From NCBI GenBank assembly GCA_027320105.1, contig DAHVMA010000063.1:1-43544 (forward strand): a stretch of DNA of 43,544 nt, given 5' to 3'. The notes below the pieces were generated by a model, which saw nothing but the letters and a program-made list of their open reading frames with translations, was not told the origin of the DNA and made no database searches. Below are positions 14,491 through 20,401 of the stretch, piece after piece (positions within the stretch are counted from its first letter, which is position 1; every line of letters begins with the position of its first letter). A program made the translations under genes and the position numbers. This DNA comes from JAKAQB01 sp027320105 (GTDB lineage Bacteria > Actinomycetota > Acidimicrobiia > Acidimicrobiales > Palsa-688).

Positions 14491-15842
14491 ACTGCATCAC
14501 CGGTGCCGGTCCGGGTGGCGGCGAGTTGGCGGAGGGGGCGTATGGACAGGTTGGCGGTGGCCAGGATGCCGGTCGTGGCGAGGAGGACTCCGCCTGCCGC
14601 TATCGCTGGTGCTGATGAGGTGGCGAGCCCGGCGCACAGGGCGGCGATGCCGGCGGTGACGGTTGTGTAGGTGGCTGCAGCCCAGCCGTGGTGGTAGAGG
14701 TCGGCGAACATGAGGGGCTTGCCCGATGGTCCGTTGCGGGCGCCGTGTGAGCGCAGCAGTGACCAGACGATGAAGGGTATGACTTTGTGGGCGTGGCCGA
14801 CGAGCGCCTCGAGCAGCCAGCCGCCGGCCGCGGTCATGGCGGCCGCGGCGAGGGCGGCGGCGAGGTGGGCGCGGTGGGGGGGGCAGAGCGCTCCGGCGAG
14901 GGCGAGGCCGGCGGCGGCGACCAGCCAGGCTGCGGCTGTCACGAGGAACGCCAGGTGCAAGTCGGCTTTCCTGCGGCGGTGGGCCAGGTGGGCCGACAGA
15001 GAGGCGAGGTGGGCGCCGAGGCCGGCGGCGAGCACGCCAGCGCCGGCCCACTCGGCTGGGACGGTTTGATGGGCCAGCCCGCCGGCGAGGACGGCTGAGC
15101 CGAGCCAGGTGCCCCACACTGCGACCGGGCCGGAGCTACGCCGGCCAGGCAGGTGTGCCAGCATGAACATGGGCCACAGTTTCTGCGCCACGCCGATGTA
15201 GGTGACCCCGAGCCAGGCGAACACGCCGAGTACCCCCATCGCCAGGTCGACATGGCCGTCGAGGACGAACCAGTGCCCTTGGCGGTCGCCGACGAAGGTG
15301 GCGCCCAGCAGGGTTGTCGCCGCCGCGCCCAAGAGGGCGAGGCGCAGGCTGCTGACCGGGGCGCCCTTGCCTCGTACCGAGAGTGGCGCGGCGAGGTTCC
15401 AGGCGAGCAGGGCGAGGCCGGCCAGGGCGAAACCGCCGCTCGCGGCCGTCACAGCGGGCTGCTCCAAGCCGATGCCGAGCGGCAGCATCCATGATGCCGC
15501 CAGCCAGGCCACGAACGTGGCCCGGGCCAGGCGCAGCGACCGCAGCGGCCGGCCGGTGATGACCGGGGTGAACTGATGGGTGGCGCCGAGGACGCCCATG
15601 GCCAGGGTGGCGAGCACACCGAAGTGCACAGCCGCGATCACCGCGTCGGTGCTGGGGTCCCTCGCCGCCGCGCCCCGCGCCCATACCCAGGCGGCCCCGC
15701 AGGCGACGAGGCCCGCTCCCGCCGCTGCCATGAACGACAGCGGCACCGACGGTGGCGGCACCGCGCCAGGCACCCCCGCCGGCCGCCCCGCCCACGAGCC
15801 GGAGGTGGCGCTCACCGCGTTCAAACCGTCACCGCTGCTCAT
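14424..15842 (-). CDS. Twelve-helix NnrS/CcoN-like membrane protein
   Basis: The 472-residue integral membrane protein has about 12 helices. Several helices carry His in positions suggesting heme or metal ligation: VHFGVLATLAMGVLGATHQ (helix 3), DGHVDLAMGVLGVFAWLG (helix 7), LLEALVGHAHKVIPFIVW (helix 10). GVLGATHQFTPVITGRPL resembles the heme-copper-oxidase-like and NnrS families linked to nitric oxide metabolism. Exact family assignment is uncertain. The ATG at 15842 is chosen; a GTG at 15863 is the alternative. A short frame upstream overlaps this start by 14 bases. The C-terminus (SSMGMHSPGHSS) is antisense to the frameshifted small gene at 14251-14490. Facing DUF2249 and hemerythrin genes, an NO-related role is likely. 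Confidence 0.68.
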   Translation of the reverse strand: MSSGDGLNAVSATSGSWAGRPAGVPGAVPPPSVPLSFMAAAGAGLVACGAAWVWARGAAARDPSTDAVIAAVHFGVLATLAMGVLGATHQFTPVITGRPLRSLRLARATFVAWLAASWMLPLGIGLEQPAVTAASGGFALAGLALLAWNLAAPLSVRGKGAPVSSLRLALLGAAATTLLGATFVGDRQGHWFVLDGHVDLAMGVLGVFAWLGVTYIGVAQKLWPMFMLAHLPGRRSSGPVAVWGTWLGSAVLAGGLAHQTVPAEWAGAGVLAAGLGAHLASLSAHLAHRRRKADLHLAFLVTAAAWLVAAAGLALAGALCPPHRAHLAAALAAAAMTAAGGWLLEALVGHAHKVIPFIVWSLLRSHGARNGPSGKPLMFADLYHHGWAAATYTTVTAGIAALCAGLATSSAPAIAAGGVLLATTGILATANLSIRPLRQLAATRTGTGDAVHSSMGMHSPGHSSATSPTASS

Positions 15843-15972
15843 GGCCGCCCCCGCCACCCGCACCGGCGAGCAGCACCGCCATGACCTCCGCCACCCCGCC
15901 CACCGTCATCCGAGCGTCGAGGTCGGACGGGTCGAGGTCGCTCAACGGGACGCAACTGCTCCACGTCGACAT
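15829..15972 (-). CDS. Small leader frame, possible ScdA_N (DUF542) relic
   Basis: A 47-residue frame before the 12-helix protein reads SDLDPSDLDARMTVGGVAEV, then MAVLLAGAGGGGGHEQR. The pattern (L-D-x-x-M-T-V-x-x-V...V-L...G...GGGH) recalls the DUF542/ScdA_N domain of iron-centre repair proteins, but the diagnostic Cys-Cys is absent. The -10 box overlaps its ATG, so transcripts from that promoter would start inside the frame. Translation, if any, would begin at an inner TTG. It overlaps the next start by 14 bases. Treat as a possible leader peptide or decayed gene. Confidence 0.3.
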   Translation of the reverse strand: MSTWSSCVPLSDLDPSDLDARMTVGGVAEVMAVLLAGAGGGGGHEQR

Positions 15973-15976
15973 TATA
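15971..15976 (-). promoter_or_regulatory. TATAAT -10 box for the 12-helix protein gene
   Basis: On the minus strand the sequence TACTAGATATATAATG gives a perfect TATAAT in an AT-rich patch. No clear -35 is seen at 17 bases, which suggests activator dependence. Start of transcription would be near 15963. Confidence 0.5.
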
Positions 15977-16092
15977 TATCTAGTACACAACAGAGTTTCT
16001 GACGGTTCGTGCCGACGGGGCAGCCCCTGCCTCTCGTGACTGGCGGGGCTTCTTGCCAGCGGGCTTTCCCCGAGCGGCCTCATGCTGATAAA

Positions 16093-16112
16093 GTTCTAGC
16101 TGGTAACAGAAC
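16093..16112. promoter_or_regulatory. GTTC-N12-GAAC inverted repeat before DUF2249 operon
   Basis: GTTCT at 16093-16097 and AGAAC at 16108-16112 form a perfect inverted repeat. Counted as GTTC/GAAC the spacer is 12 bases, identical to the array before the SufR-like gene at 8433-8452. It lies 45 bases before the DUF2249 start, as expected for an operator. Confidence 0.5.
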
Positions 16113-16156
16113 AACAGGGCTGCTCCGGTCTACCGGTGCCCAGGAGGGAGCAGGCG

Positions 16157-16378
16157 ATGGCAACCGTCGACGCCCGCCCGATCATCGCGTCGGGCGACGA
16201 GCCGTTCGAGACGATCATGGCAGCGGCCGGTGCCCTCGAGGACGGTGAGGAACTGGTGGTCCTGGCACCCTTCGAGCCGGTTCCCCTCGAGGGGGTGCTG
16301 TCGTCGCAGGGTTTCTCCTACGAGGTGGAGGACCTCGGTGGCGGCGACTGGCGGGTCACCTTCCAGCGGCCCTCATGA
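16157..16378 (+). CDS. DUF2249 single-domain protein
   Basis: A 73-residue stand-alone DUF2249 protein (DARPIIASGDEPFETIMAAA, then LAPFEPVPLEGVLSSQGFSY and WRVTFQRPS). It has the TusA-like alpha/beta pattern but lacks the LVNDHDPKPL loop present in the hemerythrin fusion, having VLAPFEPVPL instead. AGGAGGGA lies seven bases before the ATG. Its stop overlaps the DUF59 start (ATGA), so the two are translated together. The combination DUF2249 plus DUF59 recurs next to NO-response and Fe-S repair genes. The biochemical role is not established. Confidence 0.82.
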   Translation: MATVDARPIIASGDEPFETIMAAAGALEDGEELVVLAPFEPVPLEGVLSSQGFSYEVEDLGGGDWRVTFQRPS

Positions 16379-16761
16379 CCGACCGATCCGCGGACGCCGG
16401 GGCTGAGGCCACCGCCGAAAATGACGGGAGCGGCTGGTTGCGGCTGTCGGCGACCGATGTGCTCGACGCCGCTTGGGACGCGCTTCGGGGCGTCTATGAC
16501 CCTGAGCTGTACCTTGACGTCGTGTCGCTCGGACTGGTCTACGACGTCCGGTCCGAGGACGGCACGGTGGTCGTGGAGATGACGATGACGACGCCCGGCT
16601 GCCCGGCGTCGGAGGTGCTCCCGGAGATGGCTCGCGCCGCCATCTCCGACGCCGTCGACGACACCGTGGTTGTCGAGGTGCGGGTGGTTTGGGACCCGCC
16701 GTGGGACCCCACCATGATCGACGAGGACGCGGCGGTGGCTCTCGGCTTCCGGGTACGGTGA
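16375..16761 (+). CDS. DUF59 (SufT/PaaD-like) metal-sulfur cluster protein
   Basis: A 128-residue MIP18/DUF59 protein. The core DVLDAAWDALRGVYDPELYL, then DVVSLGLVYDVRSEDG and MTMTTPGCPASEVLPEMARA has the conserved D-P-E-L/I and the Cys of TTPGCP. This is the family signature in SufT and PaaD, which help assemble or deliver Fe-S clusters. The first ~22 residues are a variable polar extension. Start and stop overlap the neighbouring genes (ATGA, GTGA), placing it in the middle of a three-gene operon. Together with two SufR-like regulators nearby it supports Fe-S maintenance under stress (inference). Confidence 0.9.
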   Translation: MTDRSADAGAEATAENDGSGWLRLSATDVLDAAWDALRGVYDPELYLDVVSLGLVYDVRSEDGTVVVEMTMTTPGCPASEVLPEMARAAISDAVDDTVVVEVRVVWDPPWDPTMIDEDAAVALGFRVR

Positions 16762-17219
16762 CCGCGGCAGGCACTTCAGGCGTCGAGGTGGTCCGGGTCT
16801 ACGAGGACCCCGGGCGACGTGGCGGTGAGCGGCGGGTGCTTGTCGACCGGTTGTGGCCACGGGGCGTGCAGAAGGCAGCCCTGGATGTCGACGAATGGGC
16901 GAAGGACGCCGCGCCCAGCGCTGAGCTTCGCCGCTGGTACCGGCACGATCCCGAGCTCTTCACCGAGTTCGCCTGCCGCTACCGGGCCGAGCTGCTCGGC
17001 CCGGTAGGCGCCGCCGCCCTCGAGCAGTTGCGGGGGCTCGCCCGTGGATCGGGTCGTCTCGTGTTGTTGACTGCCACCCGCGATCTGGAGCACTCCGGAG
17101 CAGCGGTGCTCCGCGATCTCGTCGTCACCGGCGAGGAGGGCCATCCAGGTGCTCACGCCGAGCCCCGATCGCCTGCCGACCGACGAGTGGGCCGAGCTGG
17201 CAGCTGCCCTGGCGCTTGA
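16758..17219 (+). CDS. DUF488 family protein
   Basis: A 153-residue protein. Residues ~9-125 are DUF488: VVRVYEDPGRRGGERRVLVD, RLWPRGVQKAALDVDEWAKD, AAPSAELRRWYRHDP and LVLLTATRDLEHSGAAVL. The RLWPRG motif is diagnostic. The function of DUF488 is unknown; it is seen in NO- and oxidative-stress operons. The last ~30 residues (Arg- and Pro-rich) are not conserved, probably reflecting loss of the native stop. The GTG start overlaps the DUF59 stop. A second small frame with its own ribosome site overlaps its 3' end. Confidence 0.85.
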   Translation: MTAAGTSGVEVVRVYEDPGRRGGERRVLVDRLWPRGVQKAALDVDEWAKDAAPSAELRRWYRHDPELFTEFACRYRAELLGPVGAAALEQLRGLARGSGRLVLLTATRDLEHSGAAVLRDLVVTGEEGHPGAHAEPRSPADRRVGRAGSCPGA

Positions 17220-17253
17220 TCCACGCCCGGTCTCCCCTCTGGTCGAGCAGTGA
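17149..17253 (+). CDS. Overlapping 34-residue small frame
   Basis: GTG at 17149 follows a strong ribosome-binding sequence GAGGAGGG (17133-17140) and opens a 34-codon frame: VLTPSPDRLPTDEWAELAAA, then LALDPRPVSPLVEQ. It overlaps the DUF488 tail in another frame. The composition is protein-like, with an amphipathic helix. It may be a real small protein at the operon end or the start of a truncated gene. No family recognised. Confidence 0.35.
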   Translation: MLTPSPDRLPTDEWAELAAALALDPRPVSPLVEQ

Positions 17254-17416
17254 CCGGTCCCCGACCCGGAATCCGCCGAGTCGCGCCGCGGTCCCGACGG
17301 CCATCAGCCGAGCGTGACCGCCGGTCGTGGGAGCCGATGCGGCAGCGTGGCGCTCGAAGGGTCATCCAGATGACGACCACCACGACGAGGCGGGGTCGAC
17401 GGACAGGGCCGAAACG

Positions 17417-17850
17417 ATGAGGCTGCCAGGGAACGTGGTCCTCGCCGCCGTGGTGCATGCCCCCGACGCGGTCGTGATCGTCGATACCGTCGGCACCATC
17501 TGCTACTGGAACGACGGCGCGCCCCGCATCTTCGGCTACGAGCCAGAGGCGATCGTCGGCTCGACGGGATCATCCCCGAACGACTGCGTCAGCGCCACCA
17601 CGAGGGATTCCGTGCCGCGATGGCTCGTGGCTCGACCGGCTACGACGGAGCCGACCGCGTGGCCGTGCCCGCCCGCCACGCGGATGGGCGGACCGTCTCA
17701 ATCGAACTCAGTGTCGTCGTGCTCGCAACCGACGACGGCTCGGTCGACCACGTCGCAGCGATCATCCCCGACGTCACCGAACGCCGGGCTCGCGAGCAGG
17801 AGCTCAGGCGGCGGATCGAGGCCCTCGAGGGGAGCCGGCAGGCGCCATGA
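17417..17850 (+). pseudogene. PAS-domain protein broken by a frameshift
   Basis: The first frame reads VVHAPDAVVIVDTVGTICYW, then NDGAPRIFGYEPEAIVG, a PAS sensory domain N-terminal half. Near 17562 the similarity jumps to another frame: LDGIIPERLRQRHHEGFRAA, then ADRVAVPARHADGRTVSIEL and IIPDVTERRAREQELRRRIE, the second half with the usual PAC segment and following coiled coil. A few bases, where 'QS' is usual after IVG, are missing. Uncorrected, the downstream half would not be made from this start, though an internal ATG at 17620 could start it. PAS domains sense redox, gases or ligands. Confidence 0.75.
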
Positions 17851-17851
17851 C

Positions 17852-18079
17852 ATGGCCGCCCGTGGAGGAACGACGGTGCGCGCCGCCCACGCCGAGCGGC
17901 TCGGACCCCCAGAGGCTCTCGTCGCTGGCGGGCCGGACGTGGCTGTCCCTGGCCCAACCGGCATGCTCCTGGCCGTCGGGTTGAGCGCCCGGATCGCCGA
18001 GGTGTTCCCGCTCGAGTCCACCGTCGAGGTCCACGCCCGCCTCAAGGCCGGAACCAGACGCCGGCTGGCCCGGCCGTGA
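17852..18079 (+). CDS. Short unidentified frame coupled to DUF2269 gene
   Basis: A 75-codon frame (MAARGGTTVRAAHAERL..., ending KAGTRRRLARP) that overlaps the next gene as GTGA. The overlap suggests coupling, but no family is recognised and no clear ribosome site is present. It continues the original frame of the broken PAS gene and could be chance. Confidence 0.25.
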   Translation: MAARGGTTVRAAHAERLGPPEALVAGGPDVAVPGPTGMLLAVGLSARIAEVFPLESTVEVHARLKAGTRRRLARP

Positions 18080-18567
18080 CCCCTACCTGGCTCTATGACG
18101 TGGCGCTGTGCCTGCACGTGTTCGGCGCCTTCTCGCTCGTCTCGGGCACCGTGGTCGCCGCGGCGGGCTTCGAGGCGGCACGGCGCAGGCCCAGCTGTGC
18201 CGAGATCGCTCTCCTGCTCGGCCTGGCCCGCATCGGTGCCGTGCTGGTGGCCGGAGGGATGCTGCTCGTTGCTGGTTTCGGGCTGTGGCTGGTCGACCTC
18301 GGGCACTGGGGTTACGGCACGCCCTGGGTCGACGCGGCGATCGGGCTCCTCGTCCTGGTCGCAGCGCTCGGGTCGGTGGGCGGCCAACGGCCCAAGAAGG
18401 CCCGCAGGCTCGCCATCGCCCTGGCCGCTCAGCAGCTGCCCCCGAGCGCAGAGCTGCGTGCCCTTCTCGGCGACCGCCGGGCGCTCATCTTCAACTACTT
18501 GGCGACGGCGGTGCTAGTCGCCATCATCGTCCTCATGGTCGTGAAGCCCGGCTCACCGCACCAGTAG
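18076..18567 (+). CDS. DUF2269 integral membrane protein
   Basis: A 163-residue protein with four membrane helices at about residues 8-31, 46-70, 84-105 and 137-157. LYDVALCLHVFGAFSLVSGT in helix 1, with its buried His, and GYGTPWVDAAIGLLVLVAAL in helix 3 resemble DUF2269, a family of predicted membrane proteins of unknown function. GTG start overlapping the previous stop. The 3' end overlaps the antisense NDH-2 relic. Confidence 0.65.
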   Translation: MTPTWLYDVALCLHVFGAFSLVSGTVVAAAGFEAARRRPSCAEIALLLGLARIGAVLVAGGMLLVAGFGLWLVDLGHWGYGTPWVDAAIGLLVLVAALGSVGGQRPKKARRLAIALAAQQLPPSAELRALLGDRRALIFNYLATAVLVAIIVLMVVKPGSPHQ

Positions 18568-18700
18568 CCGGTTCCCGGGATCGAGGGCGGCGGTCGCCAC
18601 CTGGTAGAGGAGCGGCTGGAAGGTGCGAAAGTTGCGCCGGTCCACCACCTCGACCGGCGTGCCGGCCAGCCGTCAAGCCGGCAAAGCCCGACCGCCGGTA
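18553..18700 (-). pseudogene. Remnant of type II NADH dehydrogenase N-terminus
   Basis: The minus strand reads SGFAGLTA in one frame, then LAGTPVEVVDRRNFRTFQPL and LYQVATAALDPG in the next. This is the N-terminal FAD-binding region of NDH-2 (GGGFAGLxAARxL...VDRRNxHxFQPLLYQVAT). It ends at TGA 18553-18555 after LLVR, inside the 3' end of the DUF2269 gene. About 45 of the ~400 codons remain, with a frameshift between the glycine loop and strand 2. Unambiguous relic. Confidence 0.8.
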
Positions 18701-18762
18701 CTGGCGGCTTCTCCCGAGCCGCCTCCCGCCAGCCGAGGCGCGACGGGCCGGGCAAACCTTCC

Positions 18763-19116
18763 TCACCGGGCCAGCGGAGTGTAGAAGACCAGGCTGTTAC
18801 CCTTGTTGTCGTAGACCACTACCCGGCGCTCGTGGGCGTCGGTGTACGGTCCTTTCACGATGCCACCGCCGTTGGCCTCAATAGCCTGCGCGGCGGTGTC
18901 AACATTGGCGGTCTTGATGCCGACGACGACTTGTCCGGGCATGGGATGGTCCACCGCGGTCGCCAGCGCGATGGTGACCGATCCACCGTCGAGGGCCGCG
19001 AAGTGGGCTCCGTCGCGGAACTTTAGTGGCATGCCGAGTGTCTCAGTGTAAAACCGGATGGACTCATCGAGGTTGTCGGTCGACAGCACGACCATCCTCA
19101 CGTCGTACTCGCTCAC
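18763..19116 (-). CDS. VOC-family (glyoxalase/bleomycin resistance-like) protein
   Basis: The 117-residue protein has the paired beta-alpha-beta-beta-beta modules of the vicinal oxygen chelate fold. DVRMVVLSTDNLDESIRFYT is the typical first module start, and GPYTDAHERRVVVYDNKGNS and LVFYTPLAR form the end of the second. Metal-ligand positions are only partly conserved, so enzymatic function is open (dioxygenase, glyoxalase or binding protein). It is transcribed in the same direction as the OsmC protein ~100 bases upstream and may be co-regulated. Confidence 0.85.
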   Translation of the reverse strand: MSEYDVRMVVLSTDNLDESIRFYTETLGMPLKFRDGAHFAALDGGSVTIALATAVDHPMPGQVVVGIKTANVDTAAQAIEANGGGIVKGPYTDAHERRVVVYDNKGNSLVFYTPLAR

Positions 19117-19216
19117 TAGTAGCTCCCTTCCGTGGACCGGTGTCTACACCGTTACGGGCGAGAACTTCGTAACCAGTCAGGGTGCGCCCGCCTTCGCCCC
19201 GCTGGCCGGTCGTGGC

Positions 19217-19711
19217 TCAGTCAGCGCTCACGTCAGAGGCCTCGGCCGCCTTGTCACCCTCAGGCATGGCCGGGATGACCTCGACGGCGACCTCGATGCC
19301 AGCCCGGACGCTCTCGGTCACGACGCAGAAGTTTTCGAACAGCTCGAGGCAACGCATGAGGCGTCCCTCGGCGCCGGGTGCGACCTCGGGATGCAACTCG
19401 ACCCGAATTGCGCCGATGCGCAGGCGGCCTTCAGCATTACGCGCCGGGACGACCTCCGCCTCGGTGCGCAGGTCCGTGACGTCGATGTGGGCCCGGCGTA
19501 GGCAGTACAGGAGACTCGCGCTCAAGCAGTTGCCCACCGCAGCCGCCAGTACCGCAGAGGCGTTCGGACCGGCGCCGGCTCCGAGGGGTGCAGGCTCATC
19601 CATGAGCAGTGGTGGGAACCCCTCTCCGAGGTGGACCCAGAACCGGTAGCCGTCCTCCAGTTCGAGGCGAACCACGGCACGTTCTGTGGCCTCGGACGCT
19701 TCCTTGCTCAT
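19217..19711 (-). CDS. OsmC-family protein
   Basis: The product has 164 residues. The OsmC/Ohr/YhfA fold is seen in GPNASAVLAAAVGNCLSASL, then LYCLRRAHIDVTDLRTEAEV and CLELFENFCVVTESVRAGIE. The two Cys (NCLSAS and ENFCVV) occupy the peroxidatic and resolving positions used by Ohr/OsmC to reduce organic hydroperoxides with thiols. The N-terminal part VRLELEDGYRFWVHLGE forms the initial sheet. Peroxide detoxification fits the stress-related neighbourhood. Likely in one unit with the downstream VOC gene. Confidence 0.88.
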   Translation of the reverse strand: MSKEASEATERAVVRLELEDGYRFWVHLGEGFPPLLMDEPAPLGAGAGPNASAVLAAAVGNCLSASLLYCLRRAHIDVTDLRTEAEVVPARNAEGRLRIGAIRVELHPEVAPGAEGRLMRCLELFENFCVVTESVRAGIEVAVEVIPAMPEGDKAAEASDVSAD

Positions 19712-19879
19712 AGCCCAAGGCTACCGCTGCCCGGCAATCAGGGTGTCGGTACGTCGGTACACCGTCGGTCACCAAGCGCGACGCCACCGAGATGCTGCGC
19801 GCTGTTCACGCTGCTCGGGCATCCGTGGGAGACGAACGGCAAGTAGGGGCACCGCCGGCACCGGAGGCCACAGCGAAAG

Positions 19880-20210
19880 GAGTGACCATGGAAGGCGAGC
19901 AGGAGCTCGGCACCTGCCGCCTCCTCTTCGACGAGGCCGGCCAGCATGGCGAGAGCCGCCCCGCCGGTGAGTTGCCCGTCGGGGTAGCCGTGCAGCTTGC
20001 ACGCCCTGATACCGAAGATGCTCGCGGCCGCCCCGAGCTTCTCGGCCCGCAGCTCTCCGAGCGGCCGGGGCAAGCGCCGAGGGTGGACGCCTCCCCGTGG
20101 GTGAAGCACAGCAGCCGGACAATGCTCCCCTGTTCGACGAAGGACCCGATCACGTCACCCGAGCCGAAATGCTGTACTAGTCGTCGGGATGGGGGCAGAC
20201 CGCGATCGGT
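19880..20210 (-). pseudogene. PIG-L/LmbE deacetylase relic
   Basis: On the minus strand AVCPHPDD (zinc-binding PHPDD at 20180-20194) is followed at once by TAG. In another frame comes DVIGSFVEQGSIVRLLCFTH, then GEASTLGA. In a third comes LGELRAEKLGAAASIFGIRA, then CKLHGYPDGQLTGGAALAML. These are consecutive blocks of the PIG-L deacetylase family (MshB/Mca/LmbE). At least two frameshifts and an in-frame stop separate them, and the second half with the HPDH zinc ligand is missing. A former N-acetylglucosaminyl-type deacetylase gene. Confidence 0.82.
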
Positions 20211-20401
20211 TCTGGTCGGGGCTGGGTCGGGACCATGGCGCTACCAGCCGAGGGTGCTCGGCACGCGCCGTCCCCGCCTGTGCTGCTAGAGCCTGTTGGC
20301 GGTGACCCGGTGGCGTCCCGCAAGGTGCCTGGCCGGTTTAGTGTCCAGTGACGTGGGCACTACGCGTGGGGACGGCTGCGCCGGGAAGCAAGCCGGCTGA
20401 G

